Of a stretch of DNA of 39,612 nucleotides, positions 19,369 through 29,094 are shown piece after piece. Each line of letters starts with the position of its first letter. The first letter of the stretch is position 1. Under the pieces are notes generated by a model. The model made no database searches, had not been told where the DNA came from, and worked only from the letters and a program-made list of their open reading frames with translations. The translations under genes were made by a program, and so were the position numbers. The DNA is from Deinococcus indicus (GTDB taxonomy: Bacteria > Deinococcota > Deinococci > Deinococcales > Deinococcaceae), in assembly GCF_002198095.1 (NCBI RefSeq), contig NZ_NHMK01000004.1, positions 1 through 39,612 on the forward strand. Reading direction: 5' to 3'.

Positions 19369-19721
19369 GCGGACCGCCGGGAGAGGGCGCGGGTCAGCAG
19401 GGCGCGGCACAGCAGGGCGTCGAGTGCGCCGCGCAGCGTCTGCCATTCCTGACGTTTGGCGTGCAGGGCTTCGCGGCCGTCACTGGTGAGCTGGTAGACC
19501 TTGCGGGGCGCGCCGCCCCGGTCGCTGGGTTGCCAGTCGCTCTCGACCCACCCGGCCTTCACGAGGCGGTGCAGGGCGGGGTAGAGGCTGCCCTCGCGCA
19601 GGTCGAACAGGCCGCCGCTGCGGTCGTTGACGTGGCGCAGGATGTCCAGGCCGTAGCGCGGCCGGTCCTGAAGGGCGGCGAGCAGGGCGAGGTCGAGCGT
19701 GCCGGATTTCAGTGGGTTCAT
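19365..19721 (-). CDS. PadR family transcriptional regulator
   Basis: A 118-residue winged-helix regulator. LDLALLAALQDRPRYGLDILRHV is the first helix pair, EGSLYPALHRLVKAGWVESDW the recognition and wing region, and YQLTSDGREAL the conserved end of the wing; the tail is helical. GGAGG lies about 9 nt before the chosen ATG. Transcription starts from TTGACA-17-TACCTT overlapping a palindrome, so it is probably self-regulated. It is followed by the HAAS protein with a GTGA overlap. The ligand is unknown. Confidence 0.92.
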   Translation of the reverse strand: MNPLKSGTLDLALLAALQDRPRYGLDILRHVNDRSGGLFDLREGSLYPALHRLVKAGWVESDWQPSDRGGAPRKVYQLTSDGREALHAKRQEWQTLRGALDALLCRALLTRALSRRSA

Positions 19722-19752
19722 GTGGGAGCCTCCGACTGGTGTCTTGTGATGC

Positions 19753-19781
19753 AAGGTAGTGGAGGACAACTATCTTGTCAA
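19753..19781 (-). promoter_or_regulatory. PadR gene promoter with overlapping palindrome
   Basis: On the minus strand TTGACA (19776-19781) and TACCTT (19753-19758) are spaced by exactly 17 bp. GACAA-CTATC-TTGTC (19765-19779) is a perfect inverted repeat overlapping the -35 box and the spacer, a good place for a repressor. PadR proteins commonly repress their own genes, so this is a candidate self-operator. The leader is about 25 nt and has a GGAGG ribosome site. Confidence 0.68.
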
Positions 19782-19860
19782 GCAAGGATGTAGCCTCCTG
19801 CGCGGCTGTTCGGTTCCTTCGGCCACCGTCCCCGCCGCGCGGCCGCTCTACACTGACGGC

Positions 19861-20946
19861 GTGCGCGCCTCGCCCTGGCTTCCGGTTCTGCTGATTCTCG
19901 CGCTGGCCGCCTACCTGCTGCCAGACGCCCGGCTGCCGTTCGAGCCGCCCGCCGTGACCCGCCCGGCCCCCCAGGCGTCCGCGCCGACCCTGCCGAACCA
20001 GCTGCCCCAGGAGACCCGCGACCTGTTCGAGGCGGCGCGGCCCGCCACGGTGCGGGTCGAGAGCCTGAACCCCGCCACGCAGAACGCCGGGATCGGCACC
20101 GGCTTCTTCATCAGCGAGGACGGCCTGATCCTCACCGCGTACCACGTGGTCAGCGGGGGCCGCCTGTTCCAGGTGAGCACCCTGGGCGGCCGGTCGTACC
20201 CGGCGCAGGTCACGGCGTTCGACGCGCAGGCGGACGTGGCGCTGCTGCAGGTGCGCGCCCCGGCGCAGGGGTTCCCGTTCCTGCCGCTCGCGCCGCGCGC
20301 CCCACGGGTGGGGGAGTCGGTGCTGGCCATCGGGAACAGTGGCGGCGACTACCTGCAACCCCGCCGGGGCACCCTGCTGCGCCTGAACGCGCAGGCGGGC
20401 CGCGCGGACTTCCCGCAGGGCACGCTGGAGATGAACGCGCCCCTGGCGCCCGGTGACAGTGGCGGCCCGATCCTGGACCGCAGCGGGCAGGCGATCGGGG
20501 TGGTCAGTTACATCAGCCTGGACGGCAGCGGGCAGACGCGCCGCAGTTACGCCGTGCCGGTCGAGGAGGGCAGCGACCTGATCACGGCCCTGCGCGCTGG
20601 AGAGAAACGGGACGTGCCGGTCGTGGGGTTGCTGTTCGATCTGGTCCACAGCGGTCAGGGCGGACTGGAGGGCGCGGTGATCAGCGGCGTGGCCCGCCGC
20701 AGTCCCGCCGAGCGGGCCGGTCTGCGCGGCAGCACCTTCGACGAACAGGACAACCTGACCGCCCTGGGCGACATCGTGACCAGCGTGAACGGCGAACGCA
20801 CCCGTGACGCCGATCAGGTCATCACTGCCATCCGCCGCGCGCGCGTGGGCGACACGGTCACGCTGGGGTACCTCCGGGACGGCGAGGCCCGCACCGCGCA
20901 GATCACCCTGGTCCCCAGGGCCAGCGTGCCTGACCTGCAGCAGTGA
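19861..20946 (+). CDS. HtrA/DegP-type membrane-anchored serine protease
   Basis: A 361-residue protease. The N-terminal SPWLPVLLILALAAYLLP is a signal anchor or signal peptide; the trypsin-like domain has GIGTGFFISEDGLILTAYHV (catalytic His), QADVALLQ (Asp) and APGDSGGP (Ser); and the last about 110 residues are a PDZ domain (GAVISGVARRSPAERAGLRG, DIVTSVNGERTRD). It acts in the periplasmic space on misfolded proteins. The start is GTG with TACACT (19849-19854) 6 nt upstream; the longer frame runs through the PadR promoter and is unlikely. It is divergent from padR. Confidence 0.9.
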   Translation: MRASPWLPVLLILALAAYLLPDARLPFEPPAVTRPAPQASAPTLPNQLPQETRDLFEAARPATVRVESLNPATQNAGIGTGFFISEDGLILTAYHVVSGGRLFQVSTLGGRSYPAQVTAFDAQADVALLQVRAPAQGFPFLPLAPRAPRVGESVLAIGNSGGDYLQPRRGTLLRLNAQAGRADFPQGTLEMNAPLAPGDSGGPILDRSGQAIGVVSYISLDGSGQTRRSYAVPVEEGSDLITALRAGEKRDVPVVGLLFDLVHSGQGGLEGAVISGVARRSPAERAGLRGSTFDEQDNLTALGDIVTSVNGERTRDADQVITAIRRARVGDTVTLGYLRDGEARTAQITLVPRASVPDLQQ

Positions 20947-21026
20947 CGGCGCGGACCGGCCCGCGCATGAAGTCGCCTGAACGTCCGGCCCACCTGCCCG
21001 TCACGCGCGCCACGCACACTGAAGGG

Positions 21027-21242
21027 ATGTCGAGAGCATTCGTGAAAGAGGACGACGGGGAACGCTGGACGCCCCCGGCCGCGCCGCGCGCCTACCGCGT
21101 CGTGTGGACCGGGTACGCCAGCGAACCGGAGGTCATGAAGGAAACCGACGACCTGCTCGAGGCGCTGCGCTGGATGGGCAGCCGCGACCGCCGCGAATTC
21201 GAGATCCGGGACGGACGCGGCGTGCTGCTGGCCACCGCCTGA
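21027..21242 (+). CDS. Small hypothetical protein (71 aa)
   Basis: A 71-residue protein that starts MSRAFVKEDDGERW and contains YRVVWTGYASEPEVMKETDDLLEALRW-type sequence (given in parts: YRVVWTGYAS, EVMKETDDLLEAL). It is charged, with no membrane helix or metal motif. A CACACT box 6 nt before the ATG only partly fits the TANNNT pattern, so the start is less certain; an in-frame ATG overlaps the protease stop region (20943). It may belong to a family of small Deinococcus proteins, but I do not recognise it. Confidence 0.62.
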   Translation: MSRAFVKEDDGERWTPPAAPRAYRVVWTGYASEPEVMKETDDLLEALRWMGSRDRREFEIRDGRGVLLATA

Positions 21243-21267
21243 AGCGGAGGCAAACAGAGGGGCAGGG

Positions 21268-22164
21268 TTACCAGTCGCCTTCCAGGGTCACGCGGACCGT
21301 TCCGGCCAGACTCTGCCCGGGCGACAGGGTGCGCGCGTCCACGCCCGCCACGCCCTGCGCCGCGAGGTTGAAGGCGTCCGTGGCGTGCGAGACGGGTTCC
21401 AGCGCGAGGCTGCCGTCCGGTGCGGTGAACACCACCGAGTGCGAGTACACGTTGTCGGCCGTGACCGTCAGCTCCCGCACCCCCCAGTCCAGGCGGGTCA
21501 GGCCGTCCCAGGCCGTGTACGTGCCGTCGATGAAGCGCTCTCCGACCGGGCTGGGCGTCCGGTAGTCCTCGTCGGGCCGCAGGGGGCGCGCGCCGCCCAG
21601 CGTCAGGAGGCGTTCGTCGGTGTCGTACTTCAGGTCCGCGCCGAGTTGCAGGGCGGCCTCCACACCGTCCTGCACGCGCACGTAGTACGGGTGCAGGCCC
21701 ATGCCGGCCGGCATGTCCCGCCCGTCGGCGTTCGTGAGGGTCAGGGTCGTATCGAAGTGCGGCCCGTGCAGGCGGTACTCGATCTGCGCCGTGAACGCCC
21801 ACGGCCAGTTGATGTCCGGGAAGGCGCGGCTGTCGAACCCGTAACGCAGGTGCGTATCGGAACGCTCCAGCAGCTGCCAGGGCCGGTTGCGCACGTCGCC
21901 GTGCTGCGCCAGACCGTCGTCGGTGTTCACGCGCAGCGCGACCTCCTGTCCGCCGAACACGAAGCGCGCGTCCCGGATGCGGTTACTGAACGGCAGCAGC
22001 GTGTAGCTCGCGCACTGGCTGCTGGTCAGCACCGCCTCCAGCGGCACGGGCCGCATGACCGGCCGGCCCGACGCGGCCCGCAGGTTCAGGATGCTGGCGC
22101 CCATCTCCGGCAGCACCTCCAGCTCGAAGGCGGGACTGGACACCCGCTCGACGCGCAGGCTCAC
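21268..22164 (-). CDS. Aldose 1-epimerase family protein
   Basis: A 298-residue protein with the galactose mutarotase fold. LPFSNRIRDARF is the sugar-binding NR region, QHGDVRNRPW holds the first His, GLHPYY the catalytic His, and ALEPVSHATDAFN the catalytic Glu. It interconverts sugar anomers in the cytosol; the sugar is not known. The start is the GTG that overlaps the rlmB TGA (GTGA), so the two are coupled; the longer frame is an alternative. It probably is not specific to the ribosome despite this neighbour. Confidence 0.88.
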   Translation of the reverse strand: MSLRVERVSSPAFELEVLPEMGASILNLRAASGRPVMRPVPLEAVLTSSQCASYTLLPFSNRIRDARFVFGGQEVALRVNTDDGLAQHGDVRNRPWQLLERSDTHLRYGFDSRAFPDINWPWAFTAQIEYRLHGPHFDTTLTLTNADGRDMPAGMGLHPYYVRVQDGVEAALQLGADLKYDTDERLLTLGGARPLRPDEDYRTPSPVGERFIDGTYTAWDGLTRLDWGVRELTVTADNVYSHSVVFTAPDGSLALEPVSHATDAFNLAAQGVAGVDARTLSPGQSLAGTVRVTLEGDW

Positions 22165-22871
22165 GCCCGGCCCCGCGTCGCCTCGAACAGCAGGATGCCC
22201 GCCGCGACCGACGCGTTCAGGCTCTGCACCCGCCCGCGCACCGGAATGCTGACCAGCGCGTCGCACTTCTCGCGGACCAGCCGGCGCATCCCCTCACCCT
22301 CCGCGCCGATCACCAGCGCCACCTTCCCGCTGAAATCGATGCGGCGCACGTCCTCGGCCGCCTCGCCCGCCGCGCCGTACACCCACACGTTCTCCTGCTT
22401 GAGCTGCTCGATCAGGCGCGGCAGGTTCTTCGTCTGCGCGACCGGCAGGTAACTCGTGGCGCCCGCCGCCGTCTTCGCCACCACCGGCGACAGCGGCGCG
22501 CTGCGGCGCTCCTCGACGACCACGCCGTGCGCGCCCAGCACCTCGGCGCTGCGGATGATCGCCCCGAAATTCCGGGGGTCCGTGATGCCGTCCAGCAGCA
22601 CGATCAGCAGGTCCTCACCGCGCTCCTCGGCCAGAGCCAGGATGTCGTCCACGTCCGCCCAGGCCATGTCCTCGACCTCGGCCATGACCCCCTGGTGCTG
22701 CGTGGTGCCCGCCAGCTGGTCCAGCTCGATGCGGGGCGCGAAGCGCAGACGCACGCCCGTCGCCTTGAGCTGCGCCACGAACGCTTCCTCGACGCCCCGC
22801 GCCACCAGCACCTCGGACGCGCGACCGTCCTGAAGCGCCTCTAAAACCGGATTCCGACCGTACAGCAACAT
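22161..22871 (-). CDS. rlmB: 23S rRNA (guanosine-2'-O-)-methyltransferase RlmB
   Basis: A 236-residue SPOUT-class methyltransferase that 2'-O-methylates G2251 of 23S rRNA. The N-terminal LLYGRNPVLEAL is the substrate-binding part; the SPOUT motifs are DGITDPRNFGAIIRSAEVLGA (in pieces: ITDPRNFGAIIRSAE), VIGAEGEGM, and IPVRGRVQSLNASVAAGILL. TACACT (minus strand, 22878-22883) lies 6 nt before the ATG, so it is leaderless. TrmH/RlmB paralogues are similar, so the exact target is an inference from the N-terminal domain. It is coupled to the aldose epimerase. Confidence 0.92.
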   Translation of the reverse strand: MLLYGRNPVLEALQDGRASEVLVARGVEEAFVAQLKATGVRLRFAPRIELDQLAGTTQHQGVMAEVEDMAWADVDDILALAEERGEDLLIVLLDGITDPRNFGAIIRSAEVLGAHGVVVEERRSAPLSPVVAKTAAGATSYLPVAQTKNLPRLIEQLKQENVWVYGAAGEAAEDVRRIDFSGKVALVIGAEGEGMRRLVREKCDALVSIPVRGRVQSLNASVAAGILLFEATRGRA

Positions 22872-22902
22872 GAAGGCAGTGTACCCGCCCCGCCCGCCGT
22901 CA

Positions 22903-23036
22903 TACGGATTCCGCCGGTTTCATTGACAGCCCGGCAGGACGCCGGGCCACCAACGCCACGCTCGGAACCCTGTCCGTTGCTACTCGCGGCCGCTCGGGAC
23001 GCATGGCTTCGCAGGCCATTCAACCGGAGGGGCGTA
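22903..23036 (-). repeat. TACGG-ended inverted-repeat element, divergent copy 2a (134 bp)
   Basis: Read on the minus strand it begins TACGCCCCTCCGGTTGAATG, has GGCCTGCGAAGCC in the place of GGGCTGCAAAGCCC, a GGGTTCCGAGCGTGG block, and ends GGCGGAATCCGTA. TCA flanks both sides (22900-22902 and 23037-23039). It is head-to-head with copy 2 and shares one TCA with it. More diverged than the other copies, so possibly older. Confidence 0.7.
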
Positions 23037-23039
23037 TCA

Positions 23040-23173
23040 TACGGACTCCGATTGAATGGGCTGCAAAGACCGTTCAATCCGAGCGGATGCGAGAAGGAGA
23101 GAAACGGGTTCCGGACGTGGAGCCGGCAATCCGGTGAAGTTCCGGATTGTTGGCGAAACAAACGGAATCCGTA
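23040..23173 (+). repeat. TACGG-ended inverted-repeat element, copy 2 (134 bp)
   Basis: Begins TACGGACTCCGATTGAATGG and ends AACGGAATCCGTA, and shares TTCCGGATTGTTGGCG and GAGAAACG blocks with copy 1, but lacks about 24 bp in the middle. TCA flanks both sides (23037-23039, 23174-23176). The right TCA is the stop codon of the SnoaL-like gene. Confidence 0.85.
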
Positions 23174-23572
23174 TCAGGCGGGTGCCACCATGAACGCCGC
23201 GCTGTCGTAGTACGTGCGGAACGCTGCGACCTGCCCGCCGCTCAGCTCGATCAGGCTGACACCCCGGTACTCCACCGGATGCCCGCCCCGCAGCCGACCG
23301 GACGCCGTCCACTCCATGACGCCCAGCCCGCCTGCCTCGTGGCTGCGGGTGAACTCGCTGCGGATCTCCTCGAAGTTCCCCAGGTACGTCTCCCAGAAGG
23401 CCCGCGCGCCCGCCTCGCCCTCCCAGGTCTGCTGCGTCAGGTTCCGCAGGGTCACGTCCGGTGCGTGCAGCGCCAGCAGCGCGGTCACGTCGCCCGTCGC
23501 CTCGGCCTGCTGCAACGCCGCCATGAACGCCTGTGTGGTGCTCTGCCCGCCCGTCTGATGATCGTTCGTCAT
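23174..23572 (-). CDS. SnoaL/NTF2-like fold protein
   Basis: A 132-residue protein of the NTF2-like cone fold: AFMAALQQAEATGDVTALLAL, HAPDVTLRN, YRGVSLIELSGGQVAAFRTYYD and the final SAAFMV strand are typical of SnoaL-type small proteins. The family includes polyketide cyclases, isomerases and binding proteins, so the function is open. The ATG has a GGTGGGG sequence about 3-9 nt upstream. It lies after tRNA-Lys in the same direction. Its TGA stop is the TCA flanking repeat copy 2. Confidence 0.8.
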   Translation of the reverse strand: MTNDHQTGGQSTTQAFMAALQQAEATGDVTALLALHAPDVTLRNLTQQTWEGEAGARAFWETYLGNFEEIRSEFTRSHEAGGLGVMEWTASGRLRGGHPVEYRGVSLIELSGGQVAAFRTYYDSAAFMVAPA

Positions 23573-23695
23573 GGCCCCACCAGACCACCCCGCCGCGCCG
23601 CGCCCCGTAAGAAGACCCACCGAGCCAACGCCACATGAACGCGTTCCCCGCTGCGTGAGCGCCAGCCCACAGCACGCTGAACCCCCGCAAGCAGA

Positions 23696-23721
23696 AACCC
23701 CCACGCGGGGTGGGGGTCTGT
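23696..23721 (-). terminator. Terminator of tRNA-Lys
   Basis: On the minus strand, CCCCCAC and GTGGGGG form a 7-bp stem around a CCCGC loop, followed by TTTCT. It begins 3 nt after the tRNA 3' end. Confidence 0.7.
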
Positions 23722-23723
23722 TC

Positions 23724-23799
<76 letters not shown>

Positions 23800-23847
23800 A
23801 GAGCGAGGGGAAGTATACGGGCCGCTGCGGATTCTGTCAAGCCGGAT

Positions 23848-25050
23848 TCAGGGCGTGCGGGCCAGCAGCTGCGTGCGGACGTGCCCGGCGAGGTACAGGC
23901 TGCCGGTCACCAGCAGCGTGCCGCCGGGCGGGGTGAGGGCCAGGGCGCGGGTCAGGGCGGCCGTCATGTCGGCGGTGGCCTCGCCGCCGTGCTGCGCGGC
24001 AAGGTCGCCCGGCGGCGTGGCGAGGTCGCCGGGCGCCGTGAACACCCGCTGCGGGGTCAGCGGCAGCAGCGGGGCCAGGGTGGCGGCGGTGTCCTTGCGG
24101 GCCAGATTCCCGAACAGCAGCGTGTGGACGGGCGTGCCGCGCAGCGCGGCGGCCAGGGCGTGGGTGGCGTGCGGGTTGTGCGCGCCGTCGATCAGGACCG
24201 CGCGGCCGTCCACCTGAAAGCGTTCCAGGCGGGCCGGGTGCGTGGCGTTCAGGGCGGCGTCCACGCCCGGCCCGTACCCGAGGGTGCGCAGGGTCGCGGC
24301 GGCCAGCGCGGCGTTGCGCTGCTGGTGGGCGCCCTCCAGGCGGGGCGGGCGCGGCAGCGCGAACAGGGTTGGGTGGGTGTCGGGGGTCAGCAGGGGAGCC
24401 CCGGCCTGCGCGGCGGCGGCGGCGATCACGTCCAGCGCGGCGTCGGTCGCGGTGGTCAGCAGCGGCACGCCCGGCTGGGCCGCGCCGGCCTTGTCGGCGG
24501 CGATGGCCTCCACGGTGCCGCCCAGCACGCCCACGTGATCCAGGTCCACATTCGTGATGACGGTCGCCGCCACGCGCGTCAGGACCTGCGTGGCGTCGCT
24601 GCGGCCGCCCACCCCGGCCTCCATCACGGCGACCCCCACGCCGGCCCGCGCGAATTCCTGGCAGGCGAGGGCCAGCGTCAGGTCGAAGAACGCCGCGTCC
24701 GGCGCGTGCGTCTGCGCCCAGCGGATGAAGGCGTCCGTGCGGGCGGGGGAGAGGTCCGCGCCGTCCACCCGGACCCGTTCCTCGAAGTGCGTCAGGTGCG
24801 GACTGGTGAAGCGGCCCACCGTCACGCCCGAGGCGATCAGGCCCGCTTCCAGCATGGCGCAGGTGCTGCCCTTGCCGTTCGTGCCGATCACCCGCACGCT
24901 CCGGAAGGCCTGCTGCGGGTCACCCAGTCGCGCGAGCAGCGCCGCCGCGCCCTGCGGTCCGCGCGCCCGGCCCGCGCGGGTGCGCGAGTACAGCCAGTCG
25001 TAGTCCGGGCGTGCGGGGGTGCGGGCGGGATCGGCGTGCTCGGCGTTCAC
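23848..25050 (-). CDS. folC: Bifunctional dihydrofolate/folylpolyglutamate synthase
   Basis: A 400-residue cytosolic enzyme of the Mur ligase superfamily; it ligates Glu to dihydropteroate and folates. The P-loop is GTNGKGST (about residue 56), with TSPHL and FEERVRVDG nearby, FDLTLALACQEF, EAGVGGRSDATQ, ITNVDLDHVGVLG, and IDGAHNPHAT in the C-terminal domain. The start is GTG, 6 nt after TAGCCT (minus strand, 25057-25062), so leaderless. It is divergent from purE with about 73 bp between starts. Confidence 0.93.
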   Translation of the reverse strand: MNAEHADPARTPARPDYDWLYSRTRAGRARGPQGAAALLARLGDPQQAFRSVRVIGTNGKGSTCAMLEAGLIASGVTVGRFTSPHLTHFEERVRVDGADLSPARTDAFIRWAQTHAPDAAFFDLTLALACQEFARAGVGVAVMEAGVGGRSDATQVLTRVAATVITNVDLDHVGVLGGTVEAIAADKAGAAQPGVPLLTTATDAALDVIAAAAAQAGAPLLTPDTHPTLFALPRPPRLEGAHQQRNAALAAATLRTLGYGPGVDAALNATHPARLERFQVDGRAVLIDGAHNPHATHALAAALRGTPVHTLLFGNLARKDTAATLAPLLPLTPQRVFTAPGDLATPPGDLAAQHGGEATADMTAALTRALALTPPGGTLLVTGSLYLAGHVRTQLLARTP

Positions 25051-25123
25051 CCGCGCAGGCTAGCGCGGACCCGGCCGGACAGGGCGAGGCGCGGACCCGG
25101 CCGGGCCGGGTAGGATGCGGGCC

Positions 25124-26799
<1,676 letters not shown>

Positions 26800-26877
26800 G
26801 CGCACCGTAAAGGCAGGTCAGGGTTCGCGCAACCTCCGCTCACAGCCGGTCAGGAGGCCGCGCCTACGCTGAGAAGC

Positions 26878-28029
26878 GTGAAGCGCCTCCTGACCACCCT
26901 GACCCTCGCCCTGGTCGCCTCGGCGCATGCCGCCGACCTCAAACTGATCCTGAAGGACGAGGCCAGCACCATCCGCAAGGGTGAGCTGAAGACCACGCCC
27001 ATCGTGAAGTCCTGGGCGGTCCCTGCCGCCAGCGTCAAGGCCACGCAGAAGGTCAAGCGCCTGAGCACCACCATCACCCCCATCCTCGACCGGATGGAGA
27101 AGGACATCAACGCCCGCAAGCCCAAACCCGCCGTGTTCCGCAACGTGAAGGGCAGCTGGGTCGCCACCGACCAGACCGGCTGGACCCTGGACCGCGCCGC
27201 CACCAAGGCCAACCTCCTGAAAGCCATCCTGGCCGGCAAGGACACCGCGCAGGTCGTCGTGAAGCGCGCCGTGCCCGACCGCAACGTGAAACTCCTCGCC
27301 CAGCGGGGCGTGCTGTGGCACGTCGCGACCGGCCAGAGCAGCTACGCGGGCAGCCCCGACTTCCGCGAGAAGAACATCCTCGTCGGCGCGGGCAAACTGG
27401 ACAACTTCTTCATCGCGCCCGGCCACGAATTCAACTTCAACGAGGAGATCGGGCAGATCGACGCCAGCACCGGCTTCGTCAAGGGCTTCGTGATCAGCGG
27501 CGGCACCCTGACCAAGGAGGACGGCGGCGGCATCTGCCAGGTCAGCACCACCATCTTCCGCGCGCTGTACCAGGCGGGCCTGCCCATCACCGAACGCCAC
27601 GAGCACAGCCACCGCGTGAAGTACTACGACCCCGTCGGCTACGAGGCCACCGTGTACGCCCCCAGCAAGAACCTGCGCATGAAGAACGACACCGGCAAGC
27701 ACCTGTTCATCCAGGCGGGCTGGGACACCGCGCGCCAGACGCTGCGTTTCGACGTGTTCGGCGCGAACACCGGCCGCAGCGTGACCGTCAGCCGACCCGT
27801 CATCACCGACTTCAAGGCCCCCGCCGACCCCAGCTACAGCCCCGACGACCGCGTCGCCCCCGGCGGCCGCCGCCTGCTCGACCAGCCCATGCAGGGCATG
27901 ACCAGCGTCATCACCCGCACGGTCAAGGCCGGCGGGCAGGTCGTCAGCAGGGACACCCTGAAAAGCGTCTACAAACCCTGGGGCGCCGTGTACGGCGTGA
28001 ACCCCGCTGACCCTCGCCTCAAGCAGTAA
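26878..28029 (+). CDS. VanW family exported protein
   Basis: A 383-residue protein with a signal peptide (MKRLLTTLTLALVASAHA) and a VanW domain in the second half: FFIAPGHEFNFNEEIGQID, DGGGICQVSTTIFRALYQAG, ITERHEHSHRVKYYDPVGYEA (in pieces: ERHEHSHRVKYY). VanW proteins occur in some glycopeptide-resistance clusters but are common in other bacteria, where the function is unknown. TACGCT (26865-26870) lies 7 nt before the GTG, so it is leaderless. There is no other van gene nearby, so resistance should not be inferred. Confidence 0.87.
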   Translation: MKRLLTTLTLALVASAHAADLKLILKDEASTIRKGELKTTPIVKSWAVPAASVKATQKVKRLSTTITPILDRMEKDINARKPKPAVFRNVKGSWVATDQTGWTLDRAATKANLLKAILAGKDTAQVVVKRAVPDRNVKLLAQRGVLWHVATGQSSYAGSPDFREKNILVGAGKLDNFFIAPGHEFNFNEEIGQIDASTGFVKGFVISGGTLTKEDGGGICQVSTTIFRALYQAGLPITERHEHSHRVKYYDPVGYEATVYAPSKNLRMKNDTGKHLFIQAGWDTARQTLRFDVFGANTGRSVTVSRPVITDFKAPADPSYSPDDRVAPGGRRLLDQPMQGMTSVITRTVKAGGQVVSRDTLKSVYKPWGAVYGVNPADPRLKQ

Positions 28030-28054
28030 GGGCCGCCCCACCGGGGGACGGAAA

Positions 28055-28090
28055 GCGGGGCAGTGAAGCCCACGACTGCCCCGCCTCTCT
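28055..28090 (+). terminator. Hairpin terminator after the VanW gene
   Basis: GCGGGGCAGT (28055-28064) pairs perfectly with ACTGCCCCGC (28075-28084), with a 10-nt loop and a CTCTCTCCT tail. It is 25 nt after the VanW stop. The T-tract is weak, as in several other terminators here. Confidence 0.7.
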
Positions 28091-28164
28091 CCTGCCGCCT
28101 TTCTGGACCCGGTCTGTGGAAAATTCGCTGTTGCGGCCCGGCGCGCGGTGGGTAAGCTGACCGG

Positions 28165-28458
28165 GTGATCCTGACAACTCTGGGACTGGGACTGCTGGGC
28201 GCCGCTGCGCTCGCACTGGGGGCGCCTCTGTTCAGGCGGGACGCCCGGCCGGCCGTCACGTCCGGCGCGACCCGCCGGGACGGCGCGCAGGAAGTGTACT
28301 GGGAGGCCCGCCTGCTGGCCGCGTGCAGCGGTAACCGCGCCGCGCTGGAACGCCGCGTGAACGGCAAGGCCCGGCAGTTTCCGGGCATGAAACGCTGGCA
28401 GCTGATGCGGCTGGCGTACCTGGACGTCACCGCGCGCCGCCCCGCCCCCACCCGCTGA
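28165..28458 (+). CDS. Small membrane-anchored protein, function unknown
   Basis: A 97-residue protein. The N-terminal LTTLGLGLLGAAALALGAPL is one membrane helix, followed by a basic, cytoplasmic-like domain (EVYWEARLLAACSGNRAALERRV, FPGMKRWQLMRLAYLDV). TAAGCT (28153-28158) lies 6 nt before the GTG, so it is leaderless. I do not recognise a family. It is followed 43 bp later by a GNAT gene in the same direction with its own promoter. Confidence 0.72.
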   Translation: MILTTLGLGLLGAAALALGAPLFRRDARPAVTSGATRRDGAQEVYWEARLLAACSGNRAALERRVNGKARQFPGMKRWQLMRLAYLDVTARRPAPTR

Positions 28459-28501
28459 AGGGGCCGGGGGGGGGCGGGGCGCGGCCTGTACACTGCCGGG
28501 C

Positions 28502-29071
28502 ATGGTCACCGCCGACGCCCTGAACGCCGTTCCCGATGAAGTGCGCACCGGGCGCCTGCTGCTGCGCCGCCCCGACCCGGCCGACGCCCGCGCCCTGGTG
28601 GGAGCGGTGAACGCCTCGCTGCCCGAGCTGCAACGCTGGATGCACTGGGCGCAGCACCCCATGACCGAGGACGCCTCCCGCGAGAACCTGCGCTCGGCCG
28701 CCGAGAAGTTCGACACGCGCGAGAACCTGCGCTACCACGTCTGGAACGCCAGCGGCACCGAACTGATCGGCAGCAGCGGCTACCACGCCCTGAACTGGCT
28801 GATTCCGCGCGGCGAGATCGGGTACTGGATCGCCACGCCCCACACCGGGCGCGGGTACGCCCGCGAGGTCGCGCAGGCCCTGACCGACCTCGCCCTGCAC
28901 ACCCTGCGCCTGCGCCGCCTGGAGATCCGCTGCGACCCGCAGAACGAACGCAGCGCCCGCATTCCCGCCGCGCTGGGCTATACCCTGGACGCCCACCTCG
29001 TGAACGACGACGTGGACCCCCGCGACCACACGCGCCTGCGCGACACGCTGATCTTCTCGAAGGTGCAGTAA
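28502..29071 (+). CDS. GNAT family N-acetyltransferase, RimJ/RimL-like
   Basis: A 189-residue protein of the RimJ/RimL subgroup: the N-terminal RTGRLLLRRPDPADA, then WNASGTELIGSSGYHAL, GEIGYWIATPHTGRGYAREV (the acetyl-CoA-binding QxxGxG/A-like loop, here HTGRGYA), and RLEIRCDPQNERSARIPAALGY. The target protein or small molecule is unknown. TACACT (28489-28494) lies 7 nt before the ATG, so it is leaderless. Confidence 0.88.
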   Translation: MVTADALNAVPDEVRTGRLLLRRPDPADARALVGAVNASLPELQRWMHWAQHPMTEDASRENLRSAAEKFDTRENLRYHVWNASGTELIGSSGYHALNWLIPRGEIGYWIATPHTGRGYAREVAQALTDLALHTLRLRRLEIRCDPQNERSARIPAALGYTLDAHLVNDDVDPRDHTRLRDTLIFSKVQ

Positions 29072-29094
29072 CGCAGGGCGGCAGGGTGTGCGGG

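Noticed and set aside
19759..19860. Upstream extension of the HtrA-type protease (MEDNYLVKQG...)
   Set aside because: It would be translated through the PadR operon promoter; the GTG at 19861 has a TACACT -10 box 6 nt upstream and begins with a proper signal sequence.
26878..28029. Vancomycin resistance cluster because of VanW
   Set aside because: No vanH/A/X or vanRS genes are near; VanW-domain proteins are widespread outside resistance clusters.
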